This document shows, in pieces, positions 18,729 through 27,020 of a stretch of 47,837 nt of DNA; the stretch's first letter is position 1; the number at the start of each line of letters is the position of its first letter. The stretch is from contig NZ_FNPZ01000011.1 in NCBI RefSeq assembly GCF_900107435.1, positions 1 to 47,837 of the forward strand, read 5' to 3'. The notes beneath the pieces were generated by a model. That model saw nothing but the letters and a program-made list of their open reading frames with translations. It was not told the origin of the DNA and searched no databases. Origin of the DNA: Herbiconiux ginsengi. Lineage in GTDB: Bacteria > Actinomycetota > Actinomycetes > Actinomycetales > Microbacteriaceae. A program made the translations under genes and the position numbers.

Positions 18729-18822
18729 CGACGACCCAGGGTGAGCGCGAGGCCGCGAAGCGACCTCACGCGAACATGTCGCGGAGCGCCGGGCAAGGAC
18801 CGGCGCGACCCGTGGACGCCGC
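18729..18822. repeat. Dispersed palindromic repeat, copy B
   Basis: Second copy of the element at 7394-7483. Shared blocks include CGACGACCCAG, GAGGCCGCGAA, CGACCTCACGCGAAC, TGTCGC and GCGCCGGGCAAGG. Here the left arm of the stem is worn (GTGAGCGCGAGG, about 9 of 12 positions still match), while the right arm CCTCACGCGAAC is identical. It lies between the SDR stop (18848) and the 54-bp repeat array. Confidence 0.8.
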
Positions 18823-18847
18823 GCGAAGCACGGCGCCCACGGCAGCA

Positions 18848-19570
18848 TCACTGCGCCAGATACCCCCCGTCGATCACGAGCTCCGACCCCGTCACGAAGC
18901 TCGCCTCGTCGGAGGCGAGGAACACCAGCCCGGCGGCGATCTCGTTCGGCTTGCCTGCCCGGCCCATCGGGGTCATCGACACCACGTACTCGTTGATCTC
19001 CGGCGCCTGCGCATCGGTGAGCGGTGTCTCGATGAACCCCGGATGTACCGAGTTCACCCGCACGTTCTCCTTGGCGTAGGTGATCGCCGCGCTCTTGGAC
19101 ATGTTGCGCACCGCGCCTTTGGTGGCGTGGTAGGCGTGGGCGCCGGAGACGGCGACCGAGCCCCAGATCGACGAGATGTTGATGATCGATCCGCCGCCCT
19201 GCGCGATCATGTGCGGGATGACCTCGCGCATGCCGAGCCAGGTGCCGGTCTGGTTCACCGCGATGACGGTGTTCCAGTCGTCGAGGGTGAGGTCGTGCAG
19301 CGTCTCGTAGGCGATGATGCCGGCGTTGTTGGCCAGCACGTCGACGTGCCCGTGGGTGCTGATGGTGTCAGCCACCACCCTTTTCCAGTCCTCCTCCTTC
19401 GCCACGTCGAGCTGCTGGTAGTGCACCCCGTCGGGGAAGGTGGTGTCGGAGGCGGCGCGCCCGGTCGCGATGACCGTGGCGCCCTCCTCCGCGAAGGCCT
19501 CGGCGATGGAGCGGCCGATGCCGCGCCCGGCGCCCGTCACGATGGCGACCTTGCCGTCGAGCCGGTTCAC
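18848..19570 (-). CDS. Short-chain dehydrogenase/reductase in the transporter operon
   Basis: A 240-residue classical SDR with cofactor loop [22 protein letters not shown], catalytic Ser in INISSIWGS, Tyr-Lys in YHATKGA and the C-terminal [20 protein letters not shown]. The GTG start overlaps the TGA of the binding-protein gene (GTGA), which shows co-translation with the uptake system. Its cofactor and fold fit a secondary alcohol dehydrogenase of the 3-alpha-hydroxysteroid, carveol or cyclohexanol dehydrogenase kind, acting directly after import. With the divergent Baeyer-Villiger enzyme this suggests alcohol to ketone as the first catabolic step. Confidence 0.9.
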   Translation of the reverse strand: MNRLDGKVAIVTGAGRGIGRSIAEAFAEEGATVIATGRAASDTTFPDGVHYQQLDVAKEEDWKRVVADTISTHGHVDVLANNAGIIAYETLHDLTLDDWNTVIAVNQTGTWLGMREVIPHMIAQGGGSIINISSIWGSVAVSGAHAYHATKGAVRNMSKSAAITYAKENVRVNSVHPGFIETPLTDAQAPEINEYVVSMTPMGRAGKPNEIAAGLVFLASDEASFVTGSELVIDGGYLAQ

Positions 19571-20721
19571 TGGAAGAGCTTCTTCAGCGAGTCGACGCTG
19601 AGTCCGGAGGAGAGGATCGCGTCGGGCGGCAGGTCGGCCTCGCACTTGGGCTGCAGGTCGGGGTTCGTCGAGTCCTCGATGATCTCGAGGTTGTAGGTCG
19701 ACGGCTCGTCGTTCGGCAGTCCGTTGGCGGCGGCGAGGCCCTTGTGCAGAGCGGCCGCGACGACCCAGTTGCGCGAGGACTCGGTGGCGATCTGGTAGGT
19801 CGGCTGCGCATCCTTGTACTGGTACCAGAGGCACGCGAATTCGTTCGAGTCGTTGGCCGACCAGACGGGCAGCGGCTTGCCGGCGGCCTCGAAGGCGCGG
19901 ATGCCGCCCACCGAACCTCCGCCGTAGTCGGCCACGATGCCGTTGATGTCGCCGTACTTCGTGATGAGGCCCGCGACCACCTGCTGCGTCTTGCCGGGCT
20001 CCCAGTCGGTGGCGACGGGGCCGTCCTCGTTGAGGAGGGTGATTCCGGGGTTGGCCTGCACGGCCTCCATCACGCCGTCGAACACGGCCTGCGAGTACGA
20101 GTTGCCGGCGATGCCGCCCAGCATGACCAGGTTGCCCTTGCCGCCCATCTTCTCGATGGTCCACTCGGCGAGGTTCTTGCCGTAGGTGTTGATGTCCTCC
20201 GACACGAAGTCGACGTAGTCGGTGCCGGGCACGCCGCCGGGGGAGCCGACGAAGGGAACGACCTTGACGCCGGCCTCGGTGGCCTTCTTGATGGTCGGCA
20301 GCAGCGCCTCGCCGCCGTCGACGAAGGTGACGATCACGTCGACGCCCTGGGCGACCAGCGAGTTGATGTCGCTGATGGCCTTCTGGGTGTCGCCCTGCGC
20401 GTCCGTGTAGATGACCTTCTTGATGTTCGGGCACTTCGCGGCCTCTTCTTCGAAGATGGCCCGCGTGATCTTGCGCCAGGAGTTGCCGCCGAAGCCGTCG
20501 GCGAGAGCGACGGTGAGATCCTTGTCGCCGCAGAATTCGCTGATGTCCTGGATGTCGCCCTGAACGCCGACCGTGCCGACGGTGACCTCGGAGGCGGCAC
20601 CGGAGGAGTCGGTGGAGCCCGCGTCGTCGCCGGCGGAGGAGAGGGAGCCGGTGGAACAACCGGCGAGGGCGAGTATCGCCACCGCGCCGATCGCGGCGAG
20701 TGACGCTTTCTTGGTGAACAT
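19567..20721 (-). CDS. Periplasmic-type sugar-binding lipoprotein of an ABC importer
   Basis: A 384-residue solute-binding protein. It has a lipoprotein signal peptide with lipobox LALAGC, a Ser/Gly/Asp-rich linker, and a periplasmic-binding fold of the ribose/autoinducer class ([52 protein letters not shown]). It is the first gene of the minus-strand operon. The cysteines at ECG, KCP and KCEA positions may form disulfides. It would present the ligand to the fused ATPase-permease and the second permease downstream. The ligand is probably polar and sugar-like or cyclitol-like, judging by family; the neighbours suggest it ends as a cyclic ketone. Confidence 0.92.
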   Translation of the reverse strand: MFTKKASLAAIGAVAILALAGCSTGSLSSAGDDAGSTDSSGAASEVTVGTVGVQGDIQDISEFCGDKDLTVALADGFGGNSWRKITRAIFEEEAAKCPNIKKVIYTDAQGDTQKAISDINSLVAQGVDVIVTFVDGGEALLPTIKKATEAGVKVVPFVGSPGGVPGTDYVDFVSEDINTYGKNLAEWTIEKMGGKGNLVMLGGIAGNSYSQAVFDGVMEAVQANPGITLLNEDGPVATDWEPGKTQQVVAGLITKYGDINGIVADYGGGSVGGIRAFEAAGKPLPVWSANDSNEFACLWYQYKDAQPTYQIATESSRNWVVAAALHKGLAAANGLPNDEPSTYNLEIIEDSTNPDLQPKCEADLPPDAILSSGLSVDSLKKLFQ

Positions 20722-20940
20722 GGGAATCGTCCCGCTTTCTCTTCGTTGAGTGGACCGCTGCTGGTGTTCTCGTGGACACGCATGCCGGGCGGAGGCCTGG
20801 CGTTTCTAGAAGTCTCAGAGCATTCCCGCGGGTGTTTCGCATCACCCTGAGACAGCGGTGCGTCATTTTGCGACAAGCGGTTCGGGAGCCGATCCGCGCG
20901 GTCATCCTGGTGTCATTCCCCGACGATGAGGAGAGATTGC
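20722..20940. promoter_or_regulatory. Divergent promoter region of the two catabolic operons
   Basis: 219 bp between the binding-protein and esterase genes. It holds GTCTCAG (20812-20818) with its inverse CTGAGAC (20847-20853), the near-palindrome GGTGTTTCGCATCACC inside them, and a further TCGCA (20837) / TGCGA (20869) pair. One regulator bound here could control both operons, but no dedicated regulator gene lies beside them; the nearest activators are more than 10 kb away. GAGGAGA precedes the esterase ATG. Confidence 0.45.
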
Positions 20941-21855
20941 ATGTCCGCGAATCAGCCCACCGACCTGCTCGGCCGGATCTACGCCGAGTGGACCGTGGAG
21001 TTCGAGGCCAACCCGGAGATGTCGCTGCAGCTGCTGCGCTGGGTCTTCGAGGACTGGCAGCGCGCCACGACGGAACCTGAGGGTGTGACCTACCAGACGA
21101 CCTCGATCGGCGGTGTTCCGGGCATCCGGGTGACGCCGCTCGACGCCGACCCAGCCCAGATCCTGCTCGTGCTGCACGGCGGCGGATTCGCGCTCGGCTC
21201 CTCGTCGAGCCACCGCAAGCTGGCCGGGCACCTCGCCAGGGCCTGCGGGGCCACCGCGTTCGTGCTCGACTTCCGGCTCGCGCCCGAGCACCCGTATCCG
21301 GCGCAGATCGAGGACACCCTCGCCGTGTATCGCGCGCTCCTCGCCGACGGGTTCTCACCGGCCGATGTCACCTTCGTCGGCGACAGCGCCGGCGCGAGCA
21401 TCGCCATCGCCTCCGTGCTCCGACTGCGCGACGAGGGCGAACCGCTGCCCGGCCGGGTCGCGACCATGTCGCCCTGGCTCGACATGGAGAACTCCGGCAC
21501 CACGATCGAGACCAACGACGACACCGACTTCCTGATCGCGCGCGAAGGCCTGCAGGGCAACATCGACCGCTACCTCTCCGGGGGAGCATCGCCGACGCAT
21601 CCGCTGGTCAACCCGCTCTACGCCGACTTCACCGGCTTCCCGCCGCTGTACATCGTGGCCAGCGACGCCGAGTCGCTCTTCCACGACGCCCAGCGACTGG
21701 ATGCGCTCGCCCGCGCCGCCGGGGTCGACGTCACCTTCGCCGTCGGCGAGGGGATGCAGCACGTCTACCCGTTGCAGGCGGGCAACCTGCCCGAAGCCGA
21801 TCAGGCGATCGCCGACCTCGCCGCCTGGTACACGAACACTCGAAAGGACAACTGA
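20941..21855 (+). CDS. Alpha/beta hydrolase, hormone-sensitive-lipase (GDSAG) family esterase
   Basis: A 304-residue esterase. The oxyanion-hole motif HGGGF is at ~79-83, the nucleophile Ser is in VGDSAGAS (~149), the acid Asp is in ASDAESLF (~242) and the His is in GMQHVYPL (~274), a complete HSL-family triad. It has no signal peptide and so is cytosolic. GAGGAGA lies 8 nt before the ATG. It is the first gene of an operon with a Baeyer-Villiger monooxygenase and an SDR, 1 nt apart from the next gene. In known pathways this family includes caprolactone and monoterpene-lactone hydrolases that open the ester made by the monooxygenase. That role is inferred here. Confidence 0.9.
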   Translation: MSANQPTDLLGRIYAEWTVEFEANPEMSLQLLRWVFEDWQRATTEPEGVTYQTTSIGGVPGIRVTPLDADPAQILLVLHGGGFALGSSSSHRKLAGHLARACGATAFVLDFRLAPEHPYPAQIEDTLAVYRALLADGFSPADVTFVGDSAGASIAIASVLRLRDEGEPLPGRVATMSPWLDMENSGTTIETNDDTDFLIAREGLQGNIDRYLSGGASPTHPLVNPLYADFTGFPPLYIVASDAESLFHDAQRLDALARAAGVDVTFAVGEGMQHVYPLQAGNLPEADQAIADLAAWYTNTRKDN

Positions 21856-21856
21856 C

Positions 21857-23488
21857 ATGAGCACCTCCCCCTCTCGCGATTTCGACGCCGTGGTCATCGG
21901 CGCCGGATTCTCCGGACTCGCCCTGCTGCACCACCTGCGCGAGATCGGCCTGAAGACTCTCGTGGTCGACGGCGAAGACGGCATCGGCGGCACCTGGTGG
22001 GTGAACCGCTACCCCGGCGTGCGCACCGACAGCGAGTTCAGCTACTACTCCTTCTCGTTCTCGAAGGAGGTGCGCGAGGAGTGGACCTGGTCGCAGCGGT
22101 ACCCGTCAGGACCCGAGGTGCTCGAGTACCTCAACTTCGTGGCCGACCGGCTCGACCTGCGCAAGGACATCCGTCTCAACACCCGCGTCGACTCCGCCGT
22201 CTACGACGAAGACGCGAACCTCTGGACCGTGAACTTCGCCGACGGGTCGTCGGTCACCACGAAATACCTGATCAGCGGCATGGGTGTGCTCTCGCAGGCG
22301 ATCTACCCCGACATCCCGGGGATCGACACGTTCCAGGGCGAGAAATACCACACGGCGCACTGGCCGCGCACCGGGGTCGACCTCGCCGGCAAGAAGGTGG
22401 GACTGATCGGGCTGGGCGCCTCCGGCATCCAGATCGTTCCGGTGATCGCGCCCGAGGTCCACGAGTTCTTCGTGTTCCAGCGCACCCCGAACTTCATCGT
22501 CGAGACCACCAACGAGGGTGTCTCGACGGAAGAGATGCAGTACGTGCGGGAGAACTACGACGCGATCTACGAGAAGGCCGCGAACCATCCGTTCGGGGTG
22601 GCGATGGAACCGGCCGAGTTCTCGGCGCTCGAGGTCTCGCCCGAGAAGCGGCGCGAGATCTTCGAGTCGAAGTGGAACGAGGGCGGATTCCATTTCGCCA
22701 ACGAGTGCTTCAACGACCTCGCCACCAACCACGAGTCCTCGGAGCTGGCGGCGGAATTCATCCGCTCGAAGATCCGCGAGATCGTGAAAGACCCGGCCAC
22801 GGCCGACCTGCTCTCGCCCAAGACCTACTCGTTCAACGGCAAGCGCGTGCCCACCGGACACGGCTACTACAACACCTTCAACCTCCCGCACGTGCAGTTG
22901 ATCGACACGGCGAGCGAGCCCATCACGCAGATCACCGAGAAGGGCGTGAAGGTCGGCGACACCGAGTACGAGCTCGACGTGCTGATCTTCGCCACCGGAT
23001 TCGACGCGATGACCGGCACGCTCACCCACATCGACATCCGGGGACGCGGCGGGCGCACCCTGCGCGAGAAGTGGCAGGAGGACGGCTTGAAGTCGAACCT
23101 CGGCATCAACGCGAACGGGTTCCCGAACTTCTTCATGTCGCTCGGGCCGCAGACGCCGTACTCGAACCTGGTGGTGCCGATCCAGCTCGGCGCCCAATGG
23201 CTGCAGCGGGCGCTGAAGTGGGCCGAGGAGAACGGGATCGAGCGTTTCGAGGCCACCCCCGAGTCGGAGGAGTGGTGGGCCGCCGAGACCGAGCGCACCG
23301 GCAAGGCCACCGTCATGTACAGCGAGGGCAAGAAGGCCAAGGCGTGGTTCCTCGGTGAGAACGTGCCCGGCAAGGCCGAGGAGTTCCAGGTCTACATGGG
23401 GGGAGGCCAGGTGTACCAGGAGCACTGCCGGCGGGCCGAGGCCGAGGGCTACGCGTCGTTCCTCGCGCCGGCGCCGGTGAACGCGTGA
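21857..23488 (+). CDS. Baeyer-Villiger type flavin monooxygenase
   Basis: A 543-residue class B flavin monooxygenase. The FAD loop is VVIGAGFSGLALLHHLR (~13). The Baeyer-Villiger fingerprint FQGEKYHTAHWP (~159-170) matches FxGxxxHxxxWP. The NADPH loop is VGLIGLGASGIQIVPVIA (~182). The C-terminal ATGFDAMTGTL is the second family motif. Length and motifs are those of cyclohexanone and 4-hydroxyacetophenone-type enzymes, which insert oxygen next to a ketone using NADPH and O2. The ATG follows the esterase stop directly. Together with the flanking SDRs and esterase it implies conversion of a cyclic or other ketone to an ester or lactone. Substrate not predictable from sequence. Confidence 0.95.
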   Translation: MSTSPSRDFDAVVIGAGFSGLALLHHLREIGLKTLVVDGEDGIGGTWWVNRYPGVRTDSEFSYYSFSFSKEVREEWTWSQRYPSGPEVLEYLNFVADRLDLRKDIRLNTRVDSAVYDEDANLWTVNFADGSSVTTKYLISGMGVLSQAIYPDIPGIDTFQGEKYHTAHWPRTGVDLAGKKVGLIGLGASGIQIVPVIAPEVHEFFVFQRTPNFIVETTNEGVSTEEMQYVRENYDAIYEKAANHPFGVAMEPAEFSALEVSPEKRREIFESKWNEGGFHFANECFNDLATNHESSELAAEFIRSKIREIVKDPATADLLSPKTYSFNGKRVPTGHGYYNTFNLPHVQLIDTASEPITQITEKGVKVGDTEYELDVLIFATGFDAMTGTLTHIDIRGRGGRTLREKWQEDGLKSNLGINANGFPNFFMSLGPQTPYSNLVVPIQLGAQWLQRALKWAEENGIERFEATPESEEWWAAETERTGKATVMYSEGKKAKAWFLGENVPGKAEEFQVYMGGGQVYQEHCRRAEAEGYASFLAPAPVNA

Positions 23489-24258
23489 CGGGCCGGCTGG
23501 CGGGCAAGGTCGCGCTCATCACGGGCGCGGCCTCGGGGATGGGCCGCGCGACCGCGGAGCTGTTCGCGGCAGAGGGGGCGACCGTCGCGGTCACCGACTT
23601 CAACGCCGTGCTCGGGGCCTCCGTGGCCGACGACATCGTGGCGGCCGGCGGAGCGGCGCGGTTCTGGGAGATGGACGTGTCTCGGGAGGCGAGTGTCGCA
23701 TCCGTCGTCTCCGCCGCGGCCGCCGTCTTCGGGGGGCTCGACATCCTGATCAACTGCGCCGGCATCATCGGGGTCGACAAACCCACCCACGAGGTGAGCG
23801 AGGAGGAGTGGGATGCGCTCTTCGCGGTCGACGTGAAAGGCGTGTTCTTCGCCACCAAGCACACCGTGCCGCACCTGATCGAGCGGGGTGGCGGGTCGAT
23901 CGTGAACTTCTCGTCGATCTACGGGCTCATCGGCAACGACGAGTTCACGCCGTATCACGTGGCCAAGGGGGCGGTGACGATGCAGACGCGGCAGGATGCG
24001 GCGTCGTACGGTCGCTACAACATCCGCGTCAACTCGGTGAACCCGTCGACGGTGCTGACGCCGTTGGTCGAGGGCATCGCCGCCGAGTTCCCGGGCGGAT
24101 TGCCCGCCTACGAGGAGATGATGACGGCGAACCAGTCGATCCGGAGGCTCGGCCGGCCGATCGACGTGGCCTACGGGGTGCTCTACCTCGCCTCCGACGA
24201 GGCGAGCTGGGTGACCGGGGTCAATCTGCCGATGGATGGCGGTTACACGGCGCGGTAG
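23485..24258 (+). CDS. Short-chain dehydrogenase/reductase in the Baeyer-Villiger operon
   Basis: A 257-residue classical SDR: ITGAASGMGRATAELF, INCAGI (Cys for the second Asn of NNAG), Ser in IVNFSSIYGL, Tyr-Lys in YHVAKGA, and FYLASDEASW-like end (YLASDEASWVTG). The GTG start overlaps the monooxygenase TGA. It differs clearly from the SDR in the divergent transporter operon, so the island holds two dehydrogenases, perhaps for the ring alcohol before and a hydroxyl product after lactone opening. It is the last gene of the plus-strand operon; the next gene is convergent 33 bp away. Confidence 0.9.
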   Translation: MTGRLAGKVALITGAASGMGRATAELFAAEGATVAVTDFNAVLGASVADDIVAAGGAARFWEMDVSREASVASVVSAAAAVFGGLDILINCAGIIGVDKPTHEVSEEEWDALFAVDVKGVFFATKHTVPHLIERGGGSIVNFSSIYGLIGNDEFTPYHVAKGAVTMQTRQDAASYGRYNIRVNSVNPSTVLTPLVEGIAAEFPGGLPAYEEMMTANQSIRRLGRPIDVAYGVLYLASDEASWVTGVNLPMDGGYTAR

Positions 24259-24291
24259 CGCCGGGGCGACCGGGTGGGTCGGCGTCGCCCG

Positions 24292-25239
24292 TCAGCCGCG
24301 GCGGCGAAGCTTGTTGATGCCGCGGCCGAGCTTGCGGGCGCCGCGCTGCACGAGATTGCGGTGCACGCGCGGGGCCTTCCATCCGTCGTCCTGGCGCACC
24401 AGCACGGCCATCGCCTGGTCGAAGAGCTCCCCGGTGGGCACCCACGACTCGAGCGAGAAGCCGGCCTCGCCCCAGACCTTCTCGACCCACGGACGGGGAG
24501 CGACGGCCCAGGCGTAGAAGCTGCGGGCGCGGGGCCCGTCGTCGTCGGCGCCGCCCCCGGCGAACACGAACTGGCCATGGCCGGCGGCCTTGGCGCTCGC
24601 CTCGGCATCCGGAACCACCTGGGCGAGGTTGGTGGCGAACTTGTCGGCTTCACCCGCGGCCACGGCAGCCTGGGCCCCGGCCACCACGGCGAGGAACTGA
24701 GCCTCGAGCACGGTGATGTACACGCGGGACCCCGGATGCGTGAGCCGCCCGAACTCGGCGGCCCACTTGCGGTGCGCGTCTTCGGAGAGGTGCGAGAACA
24801 CGCTGAACGCGGTGATCGCGTCGAAGGTGCCCTCACGGAAGACGGTGGGCGGCCAGGGAGCATTGGTGACGGCGTTCAGGCCCGGCAGCGTGCTCTGCAG
24901 CAGCACCGACATGCTCGAGTCGACGTCGCTCGACCAGAGCTGGTCGGCGCGCAGCCGGCGCAGCAGCATCCGGCTGATCCGGCCCCAGCCCGAGCCGAAG
25001 TCGAGCACCGTCTGGGTGGCGAGATCGCCCTCCGGCCACTGCTCGAACGCGCGGTCGACGAAGCGCTCGGCCTCGGCGTAGGCGGCTTCGTAGTTGGCGC
25101 CGACGAACTTCTCCTGGATCTGCTGCGGCGGGTTCCGCGGCGCGCGATCCACCGGATCGGCGATCTCGGGGAGCTCCTCGAGCGTGGGAGCGGCGGCGAG
25201 CCTCCGCACGAAATCGCTGACGGTCTCGTCGCTCGGCAT
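24292..25239 (-). CDS. Class I SAM-dependent methyltransferase
   Basis: A 315-residue protein with motif I VLDFGSGWGRISR (residues 78-90), the acidic end of strand 2 in WSSDVDSSMS and the motif IV/post region FDAITAFSVFSHLSED. The C-terminal third is variable and ends in a strongly basic tail (NLVQRGARKLGRGINKLRRRG). GGAGGA lies before the ATG. It stands alone, convergent with the Baeyer-Villiger operon and divergent from the SPFH gene. The family includes methyltransferases of glycan and small-molecule synthesis; nothing here identifies the acceptor. Confidence 0.85.
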   Translation of the reverse strand: MPSDETVSDFVRRLAAAPTLEELPEIADPVDRAPRNPPQQIQEKFVGANYEAAYAEAERFVDRAFEQWPEGDLATQTVLDFGSGWGRISRMLLRRLRADQLWSSDVDSSMSVLLQSTLPGLNAVTNAPWPPTVFREGTFDAITAFSVFSHLSEDAHRKWAAEFGRLTHPGSRVYITVLEAQFLAVVAGAQAAVAAGEADKFATNLAQVVPDAEASAKAAGHGQFVFAGGGADDDGPRARSFYAWAVAPRPWVEKVWGEAGFSLESWVPTGELFDQAMAVLVRQDDGWKAPRVHRNLVQRGARKLGRGINKLRRRG

Positions 25240-25391
25240 CGGTCCTCCAACGGTTCACTGGCGCGCCCATCTTGGCACATTTCGACGGGCGCGACAGGCC
25301 CGTGGCCCGGTCGACCCGACATACTGGAGGCACCGGAATCGACCCCGAACGATTTCACCGTCACGACCGCTCCCGCCAGGAAGGCCGCCTC

Positions 25392-26927
25392 ATGTTCCCG
25401 TTCGACTCCCTCCTCATCGCCGCGCTCGTCGCCGTGGCCGTGATCATCGTCTTGATCGTGGTGATCACGTTGCTGCGCGGCATCAAAGTCGCCAAGCCCG
25501 ATGAGGCGATCATCGTCACCTCCCGCCAGAAGGCCGTGAAAGCCGGCCAGACGCCGCTCGAGGAGACCGAGAACGCCGGGCAGCGGGTGGTGTTCGGATC
25601 GCGCGTGTTCGTGAAGCCGATCGTCGAGGCGCACTTCAAGCTGTCGCTCCGCAGCCGCCAACTGAACGTGCAGGCCACCGCGCAGACGAAGGACGCCATC
25701 ACCATCAAGGTCAACGCCGTCGCGGTGGTGAAGGTGGGCGGCTCGGAGTCGATGGTGCGCGCCGCCGCCCAGCGCTTCCTCAACCAGCAGGACCAGATCG
25801 AGACGTCGACCGAAGAGGTGCTCTCGGGTTCGGTGCGATCGATCGTGGGTCAGCTGACGGTGACCGAGATCATCACCAACCGGCAGGCGCTGCAGGGCCA
25901 GGTGCTCGATGCGGTGCGCGAGTCGCTCGACGTGCAGGGTCTGCAGATCGACACGCTCCAGATCAAGGAGATCGACGACGACAACGGATACATCCGCGAC
26001 CTGGGCCGCGCCGAGGCCGCGCGCGTGAAGCAGGTCGCCGAAGTGGCCGAGTCGGTCGCCCGCCGCACCTCGGAGGAGGCCCGCATCGAGGCCGACCAGG
26101 CCGTCGCCGAGCAGCAGCGCAAGCTCGATCTGCGGAACGCCGAGATCCAGAAGGAGACCGACAAGGCGCGGGCCGAGGCATCTGCTTCCCGCCCGCTGGC
26201 CGAGGCGATCTCGCAGCAGGAGGTCATCGCGCAGCAGGAGATCACGGCCGGCAAGCGCGTGGGCCTGCGCAAGCAGGAGCTCGACGCAGAGATCCGCGCC
26301 GTGGCCGACGCCGAGGCGTACTCGCTGGAGAAGAAGGCGCAGGCGGATGCTGCGGCCGCTGTCGCCGCCGCCAACGCCGAGCGCGACCGCCGCAAGGCCC
26401 AGGCCGAGGCCGTGGAGGCCGAGGGTATCGCCGAGCGCAACCGCCGGCGCTCGGCCGCGGAGGCGACCGAGGCCGAGGGTATCGCCGAGAAGAACCGGCG
26501 CATCGCGGCGGCCGAGGCACTGCGGGCCGAGGGTGAGGCCGAGGCGAACTCCATCCGGGTGAAGGGCGCCGCCGAGGCGGAGGCGACCCGGGCGCAGGCC
26601 GACGCCCTCGAGGAGCGCGCCGACGACCTGCTGCGGCAGCAGGTGATCGGGCAGTTGCCGGCCATCGTGCGCGCCGCATCCGAACCCCTGGCGGCGATCT
26701 CGAACATGACCGTGATCTCCAGCGACGGCGAGGGTGCCGGCCAGGTCGGGCAGAACGTGGCGGCCCAGCTGGCGACGTCGATGCAGCTCGTGAAGGATCT
26801 CGTGGGCATCGACATCGCCGAGATCGTCACGGGCCGAGCCACGGGCGCGGCGGCCGGCGCCGCCTTCGCGCAGGCAACCCCCGCCCCCACCCGCGCCGCC
26901 CCGACCGCCTCCACCCCCGCGGAGTAG
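25392..26927 (+). CDS. SPFH/flotillin-family membrane scaffold protein
   Basis: 511 residues. An N-terminal membrane helix (LLIAALVAVAVIIVLIVVIT) is followed by an SPFH/PHB domain (~30-210, containing RSRQLNVQATAQTKDAITIKV and TVTEIITNRQALQGQVLDAV). A long Ala/Glu/Arg-rich coiled coil follows (~215-425, repeats such as AEAVEAEGIAERNRR and AEATEAEGIAEKNRR), then a flotillin-like end and a Pro/Ala/Thr tail. AGGAAGG lies 7 nt before the ATG. Flotillins form cytosol-facing assemblies on the inner membrane and are linked to membrane fluidity and secretion. No NfeD partner gene is adjacent, and none is seen in the window. Confidence 0.9.
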   Translation: MFPFDSLLIAALVAVAVIIVLIVVITLLRGIKVAKPDEAIIVTSRQKAVKAGQTPLEETENAGQRVVFGSRVFVKPIVEAHFKLSLRSRQLNVQATAQTKDAITIKVNAVAVVKVGGSESMVRAAAQRFLNQQDQIETSTEEVLSGSVRSIVGQLTVTEIITNRQALQGQVLDAVRESLDVQGLQIDTLQIKEIDDDNGYIRDLGRAEAARVKQVAEVAESVARRTSEEARIEADQAVAEQQRKLDLRNAEIQKETDKARAEASASRPLAEAISQQEVIAQQEITAGKRVGLRKQELDAEIRAVADAEAYSLEKKAQADAAAAVAAANAERDRRKAQAEAVEAEGIAERNRRRSAAEATEAEGIAEKNRRIAAAEALRAEGEAEANSIRVKGAAEAEATRAQADALEERADDLLRQQVIGQLPAIVRAASEPLAAISNMTVISSDGEGAGQVGQNVAAQLATSMQLVKDLVGIDIAEIVTGRATGAAAGAAFAQATPAPTRAAPTASTPAE

Positions 26928-26932
26928 ATCCA

Positions 26933-26984
26933 CTCGTCCCGAACGGGGCTTCCCGGCGCTTTTTGGCCCAGTTAGGGACGAGTC
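26933..26984 (+). terminator. Hairpin with internal T-run after the flotillin gene
   Basis: Arms ACTCGTCCCGAAC (26933-26945) and GTTAGGGACGAGT (26972-26984) pair with one mismatch and enclose a second GC-rich part and TTTTT. The hairpin begins 6 nt after the stop codon and ends 24 nt before the next promoter, the expected place for a terminator. Confidence 0.55.
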
Positions 26985-27008
26985 GGTGACGAAAGAGGAT
27001 GCGCCGGG

Positions 27009-27020
27009 TAGCGTGGGGCC
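27009..27020 (+). promoter_or_regulatory. Leaderless -10 element for the NHEJ polymerase gene
   Basis: TAGCGT (27009-27014) ends 6 nt before the ATG at 27021, with no ribosome site in the gap GGGGCC. Confidence 0.5.

Noticed and set aside
18282-18851. A 189-residue Pro/His/Ser-rich repeat protein on the minus strand
   Set aside because: The frame is open only because the repeat unit is 54 bp with few stop-forming bases; two other frames stay open too. No ribosome site, it covers the other dispersed repeat and overlaps the ABC gene start.
14585-24258. Calling the island a cyclohexanol or limonene pathway
   Set aside because: Only enzyme families can be read; the importer type argues for a more polar substrate, so no named pathway is assigned.
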